DNA of 64,000 nucleotides from Pelolinea submarina (GTDB taxonomy: Bacteria; Chloroflexota; Anaerolineae; Anaerolineales; Anaerolineaceae), in the NCBI RefSeq assembly GCF_003966975.1, contig NZ_AP018437.1, positions 2,976,001 through 3,040,000 of the forward strand. The letters run 5' to 3'. The notes under the pieces were generated by a model. The model did no database searches. It saw only the letters and a list, made by a program, of their open reading frames with translations, and was not told the origin of the DNA. This document shows, one piece after another, positions 50,984-59,013 of the stretch; position 1 is the first letter of the stretch, and the number at the start of each line of letters is the position of its first letter. The position numbers were made by a program, and so were the translations under genes.

Positions 50984-52177
50984 ATGAAACCGAACCAACT
51001 GAGCGAAAACATCTTCTGCCTGCCCGTTCACGACCGCAGCACGCGCCTGTTCGAAGGCCTGTGGCCGATTGAAAAAGAAGGCATTACATACAATTCATAC
51101 CTGATCCGCGACGAGAAAACCGTGCTGATCGACCTGTGCAAGGAACTCTTCCAGGAAGACTACCTGAAGGAACTGCGCACGCTGGTTGACCCGGCCAGGA
51201 TCGATTACCTGGTGATCAACCACATGGAGCCCGACCACTCCGGCGCGCTGCACGCTTTCCGCCAGGCGGCGCCGCAGGCACTTATTCTGGGTTCGGCCAA
51301 GACCGTCAAAATGCTGGACGATTTCTTTGGCATCACCGCGAACATCCGCAGCGTGAGCGACGGGGAAGAGCTGGATCTGGGCAGCCACAAGCTGCGCTTC
51401 ATCAGCGCGCCCATGGTGCACTGGCCGGAAACCATGTTCACCTATGAAGTCAGCACGCAAACGTTGTTTCCCTGCGACGCCTTCGGCGGGTACGGCATCC
51501 CGGAAAACGGCATATACGACGGTGATTACAGCGATCTGAGCTATTTCGAAACCGAAGCGCTGCGGTATTACACCAACATCGTGGCGGCCTTCAGCAAACC
51601 GGTGCTCAACGCGGGCGATAAATTGAGCGGCCTGCCGCTGCGCACCATCGCACCCTCGCACGGCCTGGTGTGGAATAAAGACCCGCAGCGTATTGTGGAG
51701 TTGTACCTAAAATGGTCCAGCTACGGCAAAGAACCGGCCGAAAAGGGCGTGACCCTGCTGCACGGTTCGATGTACGGCAATACCGACAAGATGGTCGCCG
51801 AAGTTCGGCGCGGGTTGGAAGCTTCGGGCGTGCCCTTAACTGTGCATGATGTAACCACTACCCCGGTCAGTTACATCCTGCCAGCCCTGTGGATCAACCA
51901 GGGCGTGGTAATTGGCGCACCCACCTACGAAGGTACACTTTTCCCCACCATGCAAATGGTGCTGCATATGGCCGAGATCAAACGCGTGTTTAACAAACAG
52001 GCGGCCTATTTCGGAAGTTATGGTTGGGGCGGCGGCGCGACGCGCTTCCTGAATGCTCAATTTGAAAAGATGAATTGGAAATTGGGCGAAGTACTGGATT
52101 TCGTCGGGCAGCCTACAGAGGATGACCTGAAAGCAGGCTTTGCATTCGGTAAAAGATTTGGGGAATCGATTCGTTAA
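50984..52177 (+). CDS. fprA: A-type flavodiiron protein (FprA)
   Basis: Reduces O2 or NO to water or N2O as an anaerobe defence, 397 aa. The N-terminal lactamase-like domain carries the diiron ligands: H-x-E-x-D in INHMEPDHSG (about 80-89), His in APMVHWPETMF (about 142), Asp in PCDAFGGYG and His in APSHGLVW (about 225). The C-terminal flavodoxin domain begins LLHGSMYGNTDKM (about 260) and contains GAPTYEGTLFP and GSYGWGGGATR. No rubredoxin domain is fused. AGGAAG precedes the start. Confidence 0.96.
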   Translation: MKPNQLSENIFCLPVHDRSTRLFEGLWPIEKEGITYNSYLIRDEKTVLIDLCKELFQEDYLKELRTLVDPARIDYLVINHMEPDHSGALHAFRQAAPQALILGSAKTVKMLDDFFGITANIRSVSDGEELDLGSHKLRFISAPMVHWPETMFTYEVSTQTLFPCDAFGGYGIPENGIYDGDYSDLSYFETEALRYYTNIVAAFSKPVLNAGDKLSGLPLRTIAPSHGLVWNKDPQRIVELYLKWSSYGKEPAEKGVTLLHGSMYGNTDKMVAEVRRGLEASGVPLTVHDVTTTPVSYILPALWINQGVVIGAPTYEGTLFPTMQMVLHMAEIKRVFNKQAAYFGSYGWGGGATRFLNAQFEKMNWKLGEVLDFVGQPTEDDLKAGFAFGKRFGESIR

Positions 52178-52191
52178 TATAATTAATCCGT

Positions 52192-52222
52192 AAAGAGCGC
52201 CTGACGGCGCTCTTTTTTTACG
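52192..52222 (+). terminator. Terminator of fprA
   Basis: AAAGAGCGCC (52192-52201), loop TGAC, GGCGCTCTTT (52206-52215), then TTTT. Confidence 0.92.
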
Positions 52223-52301
52223 CTTCCGCAACCTTCTTACAGGAATAGCGTACATAGTAGTGAAAATATCTCAAGTCAATCTTTTCGGAGGAATATTACA
52301 T

Positions 52302-52796
52302 ATGGAAAACAGACATGGAATTATCTGGGGATTTCTGCTCATCCTGATGGGCGCTTTCTTTCTGGCAATCAACATGTACCCGAACATCTTCGGGACTGAA
52401 TTCTGGCCGTTCATCGTGATCGGCGTAGGCGCCGCCTTCCTGTTGTCAGCTTTGCTGACCCGCACCGGCGGCCTGGCCATCCCCGGCTGCATCGTGGGCG
52501 GTATCGGCGGCATCCTGTACTACCAGACCATCTCGGGTAACTGGGCCAGTTGGGCTTACCTGTGGACGCTCATCCCCGGTTTCGTGGGCGTGGGCATCAT
52601 TCTGGCCGGCCTGCTCTCGCGCGAACGCGTTCACTTTGATACCGGCGGTTTGATCCTGATAGCCATCAGCTTCATGGGGTTCATAATTTTTGCCGGATCC
52701 TTTGGGTTGAACCTGGGCATGGGTATGTTGTGGCCGCTGTTCCTGATCGGCATCGGCGTCATCACCCTAATTTCCGCCTTGTTCCGCAAACGTTAA
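52302..52796 (+). CDS. Small multi-pass membrane protein, LiaI/LiaF-like
   Basis: A 164-aa protein of paired hydrophobic helices with GFLLILMGAFFLAINMYPNI and FWPFIVIGVGAAFLLSALL, and the C-terminal LWPLFLIGIGVITLISALF. The pattern matches the LiaF/LiaI-like transmembrane region found in envelope-stress proteins, without the LiaF soluble domain. The start at 52302 follows CGGAGGA; the 14 upstream codons are a leader. Monocistronic. Confidence 0.75.
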   Translation: MENRHGIIWGFLLILMGAFFLAINMYPNIFGTEFWPFIVIGVGAAFLLSALLTRTGGLAIPGCIVGGIGGILYYQTISGNWASWAYLWTLIPGFVGVGIILAGLLSRERVHFDTGGLILIAISFMGFIIFAGSFGLNLGMGMLWPLFLIGIGVITLISALFRKR

Positions 52797-52802
52797 ATTG
52801 AC

Positions 52803-52808
52803 TATAAT
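52803..52808 (+). promoter_or_regulatory. -10 box of leaderless toroid-protein gene
   Basis: TATAAT ending seven bases before the A of the ATG at 52815. The expected +1 is the start codon itself. Confidence 0.65.
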
Positions 52809-52814
52809 GCGTTT

Positions 52815-53741
52815 ATGGATATAAACGCGCCCGAAAACCAAAAAACCATTGCCTGGCTGTTGGAAAGCCCAACGCCCTCCATTCGTTACCTGACCCTCAC
52901 CGGTGTGCTAGGAAAACCGGAAAACGACCCGGAGGTGCAAACAGCCAGGCTTTCCATTTCCACCGAAAATCCCGTCCGCAACATCCTTGAAAGACAAGCC
53001 CCGGAAGGTTACTGGCAAATCGCCAAACATTACTATTCACCCAAGTATCGCGCCAGCCATTGGAGCATGCTACTGTTAAGCGAACTGGGCATGGACCCGC
53101 GGCACGCGGCCATGCAAAAGGGTATGGCCTTCATGCAGGCCAGTTTCGAGGACGACCAGCGTCTGATGAAAAGCGAAGCGCCCTATTGGGGCTGCCTGTG
53201 GGGCAACGCTCTGCGCTATCACCTGTACTGCGGCAACCCGCACGAAGACTTTATGCAAACTATGCTGGATTATGTGGTGCAAGATCTGCAGCAATTGAGC
53301 CGCTGCCATTACAACAACGGCCTGCCCTGCGCCTGGAGCGTGGTACGCGGCCTGTACGGGCTGGCGCTGATCCCTGCCGAACAGCGCAGCGCACAGATGC
53401 AGACAGCAATCGAAAGCGGTCTTGAATTCCTATTGGAGGATTACGACCTGCTGGCAGCCGATTACCCCCACATCGAGAAGGTCCACCCGACCTGGTCCAA
53501 GCTGAGCTTCCCGCTTTTTTACCAGTCGGATATGTTGTTGGTGCTGCGCGTGGCCAAAGAGATGAATGCGCTGCAAACCCCCCAAGCCGTGCGTGGGCTG
53601 GCATGGCTGGAAACCCAGCGCAACAAGAGCGGTAACTGGAGCGGAGGCAGTCCTTACCAGAAGCAGACCTGGCCGATCCTGGCCCGTGGCGATACGGTCA
53701 ATCGCTGGATCACCCTGCAGGCTATGCGCGTGCTGGCTTAA
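52815..53741 (+). CDS. Alpha/alpha-toroid (prenyltransferase-fold) protein
   Basis: A 308-aa protein of repeated helical units with the terpenoid-cyclase/prenyltransferase-like toroid pattern: SPTPSIRYLTLTGVLG, then RQAPEGYWQIAKHYYSPKYR (QxPxGxW-type repeat near 59-78), then AWSVVRGLYGLALIP and the last repeat LETQRNKSGNWSGGSPY. No DxDD or DDxD catalytic motif is evident, so classic cyclase activity is doubtful. The mRNA should be leaderless, with only 36 bp to the tgt start; tgt has its own -10. Confidence 0.72.
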   Translation: MDINAPENQKTIAWLLESPTPSIRYLTLTGVLGKPENDPEVQTARLSISTENPVRNILERQAPEGYWQIAKHYYSPKYRASHWSMLLLSELGMDPRHAAMQKGMAFMQASFEDDQRLMKSEAPYWGCLWGNALRYHLYCGNPHEDFMQTMLDYVVQDLQQLSRCHYNNGLPCAWSVVRGLYGLALIPAEQRSAQMQTAIESGLEFLLEDYDLLAADYPHIEKVHPTWSKLSFPLFYQSDMLLVLRVAKEMNALQTPQAVRGLAWLETQRNKSGNWSGGSPYQKQTWPILARGDTVNRWITLQAMRVLA

Positions 53742-53763
53742 AACTGCGCTTCAGGGGGAATGA

Positions 53764-53769
53764 TACAAT
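53764..53769 (+). promoter_or_regulatory. -10 box of tgt operon
   Basis: TACAAT with +1 expected at 53776, two bases before the tgt ATG at 53778. No Shine-Dalgarno. Confidence 0.5.
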
Positions 53770-53777
53770 TCAAGCGT

Positions 53778-54881
53778 ATGGCATACCCAACCCAACTCAA
53801 TTTATTGCACGCGCAGCTGAACCTGCCGCAATACCTGCCGGATGCGACTTTCGGGCAGGTACGCGGTTTGAGCGCCGAAGCCACAGCGGCCTGCGGCATC
53901 GAAGCGGTGGTGATGAACACCTTCCACCTGATGCAAAAGCCGGGCGCCAGCACGGTTAAATCCCTGGGCGGGCTGCATAAGATGAGCGGCTGGGAGAAAG
54001 CCATCTTCACCGATTCGGGCGGCTTCCAGGCTTATTCACTCATCCGCCAGGATGCGCGTTTCGGACAGTTCACCGAAAACGGACTGGCTTTCAAAACGCC
54101 CGATGGGGATCGCAAGTACCAGCTCACCCCTGAAAAATGCATCCAATTACAGCTGGGCTTTGACTCCGACCTGCTGTTCTGCCTGGACGACTGCACCCAC
54201 ATTGACGACGACCAGATTCAACAGGAAACATCGGTGGAGCGCACCATCCGCTGGGCCAAGCGCTGCCGGGTGGAATTCGATCGCTTGCTGGATGAAAAAC
54301 GCCTGCCGGAAGAGAAACGGCCCAAGCTGTTCGGTGTGGTGCAGGGCGGCAACTCGCCCGAACTGCGCCGGCGCTGCGCGGAAGCACTGCTGGAGATCGG
54401 TTTTGACGGCTTCGGTTACGGCGGTTGGCCGCTGGACAGCCAGGGCCAGCTGGTCGAGGAAATGGTCTTCCTGACGCGCGACGTGATCCCGGAAGAATAT
54501 CCACTGCACGCACTGGGCATCGGCCACCCGCCCTACGTGGCACGCTGTGCCGCGCACGGCTACGGCCTGTTCGACAGTGCCATGCCCACGCGCGACGCGC
54601 GCCATGGGCGCCTGTACCGCTTCAGCCACATTCCCAACCCGGGCGCGCTGGCCTTGAACGATGATTGGTTCGAATATGTCTACGCGCATGACAAGCGCCA
54701 CATCAAATCCAGCCAGCCGGTGGAAGAAGGCTGCGACTGCCCGCTGTGCAGCAACTATTCGCTGGGCTACCTGCGCCATCTGTTCAAGCTCAACGATAAC
54801 CTTTATCTTCAGCTGGCCACCCAGCATAACCTGAGCTTTATGTCGCGCCTGATGGACCTGATGCGCCCGGACCTGCCATGA
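53778..54881 (+). CDS. tgt: tRNA-guanine transglycosylase (TGT)
   Basis: Exchanges G34 of GUN-anticodon tRNAs for a queuosine precursor, 367 aa. The general acid/base Asp is in FTDSGGFQAYSL (about 81-92), the nucleophile Asp in LFDSAMPTRDARHG (about 259-272), and the zinc site is CDCPLCSNYS with a later His. The substrate loop is atypical: where bacterial TGT has a GGLAVGE motif this protein has GYGGWPLDS (near 216-224). First gene of an operon in which all junctions overlap: the next gene starts four bases before this stop. Q precursors could enter through the YhhQ transporter at 61.2 kb. Confidence 0.93.
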   Translation: MAYPTQLNLLHAQLNLPQYLPDATFGQVRGLSAEATAACGIEAVVMNTFHLMQKPGASTVKSLGGLHKMSGWEKAIFTDSGGFQAYSLIRQDARFGQFTENGLAFKTPDGDRKYQLTPEKCIQLQLGFDSDLLFCLDDCTHIDDDQIQQETSVERTIRWAKRCRVEFDRLLDEKRLPEEKRPKLFGVVQGGNSPELRRRCAEALLEIGFDGFGYGGWPLDSQGQLVEEMVFLTRDVIPEEYPLHALGIGHPPYVARCAAHGYGLFDSAMPTRDARHGRLYRFSHIPNPGALALNDDWFEYVYAHDKRHIKSSQPVEEGCDCPLCSNYSLGYLRHLFKLNDNLYLQLATQHNLSFMSRLMDLMRPDLP

Positions 54882-55690
54882 CCAACCCCGACCCGAACCT
54901 TGCGGCGGTCACCTCCGCCGTGCTGCAAAAATCCAAGTACGAACACATCCAACCCGGCCTGGTGGAACAATTGGCCGCGCGCGAATTGGTCAAAGGCCGC
55001 AAGCCCAAGGAAGCCATCAAAGAGGTCAGCGCCAAACTGCACCAGATCGGCGCGGCCTATTTCAAGCTGGCACCGCAGTACGCGCACTGGCTGGATGAAT
55101 TGGCAAGCCTGCCCAACGACCCCTTGAGTGAGGACGTGCGCACCTTCGCCTTGCAGGTCATGCAAGCGCACAGCTCCACGGCCGAACGCCTGCCCATCCT
55201 GGCTGAGTTCTACGCCGACATCCTGGCCCCGTTGGGTCCGCTGGAAAGCGTCTTCGACCTGGCCTGCGGGCTGAACCCGCTGGCACTGCCCTGGATGCCG
55301 CTGCAAGCCGGCGCGCGCTATTTCGGCTGCGACATCTTCAGCGACCTGATCGCCTTTGACAACGCCTTCCTGCGCCATTGCGGGCTGGACGCCCATTTGG
55401 AAACCGCCGACATCTTTCACTTTGAATTCAAGCAGCCCGTACAGGCTGCTTTGCTGTTGAAAAGCCTGCCCTGTCTGGAGCAGTTGGAGAAAGGCGCGGC
55501 CGGCGCTCTGGTGGATGCCGTTCCGGCCCAATTTCTGTTAGTCTCCTACCCCATCCGCAGCCTGGGCGGGCGCTCCAAGGGTATGCGCCAGACCTATAAC
55601 GCGCAATTCAAAGCCCTGACAGCCAATAAGAAATGGAAAATTACCCAATATGAATTTTCCAGCGAGCTGGCCTTTCTGGTGGAAAAATGA
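54878..55690 (+). CDS. 16S rRNA (guanine1405-N7)-methyltransferase family, ArmA/RmtB-like
   Basis: A 270-aa member of the FmrO family that methylates N7 of G1405 in the decoding site, a change that gives high resistance to 4,6-disubstituted aminoglycosides. Motifs in order: KYEHIQPGLVEQLA (20-33), KLHQIGAAYF (53-62), HSSTAERL (98-105), SAM motif DLACGLNPLALPWM (127-140), LLLKSLPCLEQ (192-202), and SYPIRSLGGRSKGM (223-236). These match ArmA/RmtB/Sgm closely, including the KGM tail, so activity is likely. It overlaps tgt (ATGA) and the next gene. Native target G1405 is inference from the family. Confidence 0.88.
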   Translation: MTNPDPNLAAVTSAVLQKSKYEHIQPGLVEQLAARELVKGRKPKEAIKEVSAKLHQIGAAYFKLAPQYAHWLDELASLPNDPLSEDVRTFALQVMQAHSSTAERLPILAEFYADILAPLGPLESVFDLACGLNPLALPWMPLQAGARYFGCDIFSDLIAFDNAFLRHCGLDAHLETADIFHFEFKQPVQAALLLKSLPCLEQLEKGAAGALVDAVPAQFLLVSYPIRSLGGRSKGMRQTYNAQFKALTANKKWKITQYEFSSELAFLVEK

Positions 55691-56502
55691 AAACCGGTAT
55701 GGATATGGATGCTTTGCTGGCTAAGATCCAGAGCAGCAAGAAATACCAGGACCTGGGCATTCCCGAAGAGACGCTGCGCGACCTGCTGGAGCAGGAGCTG
55801 GCGCGCCACAGTAAACCGGCCGAAGCGCTCAAGAGCGCGCGCGCCAAGCTGCACAATATCATGGCGCCCTATCTGGGCGATCCGGATTATGATCGGGCAA
55901 CCGTTGAACTGCGGCAGGCCTTTACCCAGAGCGAAGACGCTGTGCAAGCAACCTGCACGGAAATCCTGCGGCAGCACGATTCAACGCGCGAACGTCTGGC
56001 TTATCTGGAAGATTTCTACGCGGGCATCCGCAGCGTGTGCGGTCAGCCGCAAGTCGTGCTGGATTTGGCCTGCGGGCTGAATCCCTTCGCGCTGCCCTGG
56101 ATGGATCTGCCGGCGGACTGCCAATTTTACGCCTACGACATCCACCCGGCGCGCGTGGCGCTGATCAACGAGTTCCTGCGCCTGAGCGGCCGTGAAGCGC
56201 TGGCGGAGGTGCGCGATGTGCTGGTGCGCCCGCCCGAGGTGGAAGCCGACGCGGCTTTCCTGTTCAAGGAAGCCCATCGCATGGAGAAACGCCAGAAAGG
56301 CTGCAACCGCGGTTTATGGGCGGCTTTGAAAGTCAAATACCTGTTCGTCTCCCTGCCCAACCGCAGCCTGGACGGGCGGCGCGACTTGCGCGAACGCATG
56401 CGCGCGCTGGTGGAGGCGAACCTGAACCCGCAGGATTGGGCCGAGCGGGGCGAATTGGATTTTCCCGGCGAGACTATTTATTGGATGCGCAAAGATGGCT
56501 AA
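55687..56502 (+). CDS. Second, diverged ArmA/RmtB-like 16S rRNA methyltransferase
   Basis: A 271-aa paralogue of the preceding gene, overlapping it by four bases. The N-terminal helix bundle (SKKYQDLGIPEETLRDLLEQ, 17-36), HDSTRERLAYLEDFYAG (97-113) and SAM motif DLACGLNPFALPWM (126-139) are preserved. The later motifs changed: LFKEAHRMEKRQKG (192-205) where the family has LLKxLPxLExQxxG, and VSLPNRSLDGRRDLRERM (221-238), which lacks the KGM of the catalytic tail. SAM binding should persist, while target or activity may differ. It may act on another nucleotide or as a partner subunit. Confidence 0.85.
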   Translation: MKTGMDMDALLAKIQSSKKYQDLGIPEETLRDLLEQELARHSKPAEALKSARAKLHNIMAPYLGDPDYDRATVELRQAFTQSEDAVQATCTEILRQHDSTRERLAYLEDFYAGIRSVCGQPQVVLDLACGLNPFALPWMDLPADCQFYAYDIHPARVALINEFLRLSGREALAEVRDVLVRPPEVEADAAFLFKEAHRMEKRQKGCNRGLWAALKVKYLFVSLPNRSLDGRRDLRERMRALVEANLNPQDWAERGELDFPGETIYWMRKDG

Positions 56503-57952
56503 AACCACTCCCGAACTCTACACATTCGATTGGCTGGCGCGGAGCCAGCCGGAGCTGTACGCGCGCGTGCAGGCAGCCCAGGATCAAGCGCTGGACCTTT
56601 CGCTGCGGGTCAACACGCTCAAGAGTGATGCACAACCTGCCATGGAAAAATGGGCCGAGCTGTACGGCTGGCAGTCGCAAGGGGTGCCCTACTGTCCCAG
56701 CGGTTTTTGGATCGGTCAACCCGAAATTACGCCCAGCTCCACCATCGAACACCGCCTGGGCTATTACTACATCCAGGAGGCTGCTTCCATGCTGCCGCCG
56801 GAGTTGTTTAATTTTTCCGATCTGCCCCACCCGCTGATCCTCGATATGGCTGCCTCGCCGGGCGGCAAGACCATCCATTTGGCCGACCGCAGCGGGGATA
56901 AGGGTTTCATCGTGGCCAACGATGCCAGCCGCGGACGCCTGTCTGCCCTGCGCATCGTGCTGCAAACCTGGGGCGTCATCAACCAGGCGGTTACCTGCCT
57001 GCCGGGCGAGCAGATCGGCGCGCTGGCGCCGGGACGCTTCGACGCGGTGCTGCTGGATGCGCCCTGCTCCATGCAGGGGCTGCGCGCCAGCGAATCGCAC
57101 AAAGCGCGCAGCATTACGTTGACCGAGGTGGAAGCGCTGGCCGAACGCCAAACGCGCCTGCTGGAAAGCGCGCTGCGGGCCGTCAAGGTTGGCGGCCAGG
57201 TGGTTTACAGCACCTGCACGCTCACCCCGCAAGAGGACGAAGGCGTGCTGGCGGCATTGTTAAAACAGTTCCCGGGCTGTTTCCACATCGTGGATATTCA
57301 GCAACGCCTGCCGCAGCCCGCGCCCGGATTGACCCAATTCATGGACAAGAACTTCCCGGCCGAGGTAGCGCACGCCGCGCGCCTGTGGCCGCACATTTTC
57401 GGCACGGCCGGCTTCTTCGCCGCCAAACTGGTCAAGGATAACTCGCTGCCGGACCCGCCCGCCGAACCCTACTTGCGCGCGGGCAAGACTCCGCAGGTCA
57501 AAGTGCCCCTGCCGGTGGAAACCCAGGGCATCACAAATTACCTGTCGGACCTGTACGGTTTTGACCTGGGCGCGCAAATGCAGGCGCAAAGCTTGAAGAT
57601 CGTGGAAGTCAACGGCCAATTGAGCCTGTTGGGTGAACGCCTGGACGCGGCCTGCGCGGACCTGCCCTGGCAGAGCAGCGGCATGGCACTGGGCAAGGCC
57701 CTGCCGGAGGGTTGGCAGCCTTCGCATGAGTTCGTCAGCCGCTTCGGTGACTGTTTCACGAGCGGCGTATTGACGCTGGAAGATAAATACCTGCCCGCCT
57801 GGCTGCGCGGCGAGGACATCCGCGGTTACGCCACGGACGCAAGCCTGCGCGGCAGCGTGGTGGCGCTGCGCGACACGCACGGGCGCAACCTGGGGCGCGC
57901 CAAGCTGCTGGATGGACGCTTGAAGAACCTGCTGCCTACTCGGCTTTTCTGA
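56495..57952 (+). CDS. RsmF/NOL1-type rRNA (cytosine-C5) methyltransferase
   Basis: A 485-aa m5C RNA methyltransferase. An N-terminal domain (1-100) with YCPSGFWIG precedes the Rossmann core: DMAASPGGKTIHL (SAM motif I, about 112-124), LLDAPCSMQGL (motif IV Cys, about 188-198) and YSTCTLTPQE (motif VI catalytic Cys, about 230-239). A C-terminal RsmF-like/PUA extension ends SLRGSVVALRDTHGRNLG. The start overlaps the previous gene by eight bases. RsmF makes m5C1407 of 16S rRNA, next to G1405, which fits the operon theme; another m5C site cannot be excluded. Confidence 0.9.
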   Translation: MAKTTPELYTFDWLARSQPELYARVQAAQDQALDLSLRVNTLKSDAQPAMEKWAELYGWQSQGVPYCPSGFWIGQPEITPSSTIEHRLGYYYIQEAASMLPPELFNFSDLPHPLILDMAASPGGKTIHLADRSGDKGFIVANDASRGRLSALRIVLQTWGVINQAVTCLPGEQIGALAPGRFDAVLLDAPCSMQGLRASESHKARSITLTEVEALAERQTRLLESALRAVKVGGQVVYSTCTLTPQEDEGVLAALLKQFPGCFHIVDIQQRLPQPAPGLTQFMDKNFPAEVAHAARLWPHIFGTAGFFAAKLVKDNSLPDPPAEPYLRAGKTPQVKVPLPVETQGITNYLSDLYGFDLGAQMQAQSLKIVEVNGQLSLLGERLDAACADLPWQSSGMALGKALPEGWQPSHEFVSRFGDCFTSGVLTLEDKYLPAWLRGEDIRGYATDASLRGSVVALRDTHGRNLGRAKLLDGRLKNLLPTRLF

Positions 57953-58371
57953 TTTTTTTATCTTTTTGCCACAGATTCACACAGATAAAAACAAAAACCT
58001 TTTTTTGGTTTGATACACACAGATTGTTTTTAGGCTGTCATCTTTCAAGAATTCTTAGCTTATCTATCCACAGATAAACACAGATAAAAACTAAAAAGCG
58101 ATTTAATACTTAATTTTCACAGATTCCCCTTCTTTGTGTCATCCTGAGCGAATAAAGTGAGCGAAGGATCTCGGCGAGCATGCAAGAGCCCAAAATAGGC
58201 GAGATTCCCTCCTCAAGGGAGTGCTACGCGATCCTCTGAGAGGATGCTTCGCGACCCTCCAAGAGGGTGCTGCGCGACCCTCCAAAGAGGATGCTACGCG
58301 ATCACTTCGTCTGGAATGACATAAGAAGGGTATCTGCGTCCATCTATGGCTGAAAAGAAAAACCAAATCCA
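57953..58371. repeat. Nested inverted-repeat (MITE-like) elements
   Basis: No gene. A partial copy (57969-58025) has CCACAGAT and GATACACACAGAT arms only. A full copy spans 58068-58349: outer arms CCACAGATAAACACAGAT and ATCTGCGTCCATCTATGG (14 of 18 pair), and an inner core with ends TGTCATCC (58137) and GGAATGACA (58313-58321). Within the core, tandem 23-24 bp hairpin units run from 58230 to 58299. Confidence 0.8.
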
Positions 58372-58372
58372 A

Positions 58373-58400
58373 TTGACAAAATCCAAATATGCAGTATGAT
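58373..58400 (+). promoter_or_regulatory. Promoter of membrane protein-wHTH operon
   Basis: TTGACA (58373-58378) and TATGAT (58395-58400) with a 16-bp spacer; start site near 58407, inside a perfect inverted repeat. Confidence 0.82.
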
Positions 58401-58401
58401 T

Positions 58402-58420
58402 AACTCTGTATTACAGAGTT
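58402..58420. promoter_or_regulatory. Probable operator, 9-bp perfect inverted repeat
   Basis: AACTCTGTA-T-TACAGAGTT covers the predicted start of transcription. It is well placed for repression by the winged-helix protein encoded second in the operon. Confidence 0.65.
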
Positions 58421-58440
58421 CTCTATAAGGATAAATATAA

Positions 58441-59010
58441 ATGAATATTTCACCAACTGAAGCAGAAGAAGCCCTGGCCGCCATTCAAAAAATGACGCGC
58501 CGCACGCGCCATACGATTTCCAGCAGCGGAGCGTATATCTTTTTGATCTACACCGGCATGATCTGGCTGGCTGGGTTCCTGGCGAACCAATTCCTGCCCG
58601 GTTCACAGGCCGTCTATGTATGGGCCGTCGTCAGTCTGCTAGGCAGCGTCTTGTCCATCTCGGCCGGCCTGCGCGTGAGCAAGCACGTGAAGGGACCGCT
58701 GACCGGCATGTACGGCCGGCGCATCGGCTTGTTCTGGGTACTGCTGGCGCTGTTCTGCATCGGGGTGATCGCTGTTGCCCAACCCATCGACGGTAAGCAG
58801 ATTACCCTGATCGTCATCCTGTTCGTACTGGTCGGCCAGACAGCCATGAGTCTGGTATTCTCCTTCTCCTATGGATGGTGGACACTGCCGATCGGCGCGT
58901 TGGCCCTGGTCGGGTATTTCCTGATGCCGGCGTATTTCTACCTGTGGATGGCCGTGTTGGTGGGCGGATCTATGATCCTGTTGGGCTTGATCATCCGCTG
59001 GAAGTTGTAG
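58441..59010 (+). CDS. Membrane protein co-transcribed with wHTH regulator
   Basis: A 189-aa protein with a short N-terminal amphipathic segment (PTEAEEALAAIQKMTRRTRH) and about five to six membrane helices from residue 29 on. Not recognised as a transporter or enzyme. AAGGATA precedes the start. Only three bases separate it from the regulator gene, so both are one operon; modules of a membrane protein plus a small wHTH regulator recur in bacterial genomes. Confidence 0.75.
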   Translation: MNISPTEAEEALAAIQKMTRRTRHTISSSGAYIFLIYTGMIWLAGFLANQFLPGSQAVYVWAVVSLLGSVLSISAGLRVSKHVKGPLTGMYGRRIGLFWVLLALFCIGVIAVAQPIDGKQITLIVILFVLVGQTAMSLVFSFSYGWWTLPIGALALVGYFLMPAYFYLWMAVLVGGSMILLGLIIRWKL

Positions 59011-59013
59011 ATC

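Noticed and set aside
57953-58371. Insertion sequence with transposase
   Set aside because: Inverted repeats are present but no transposase-like frame exists within or near any copy in the window.
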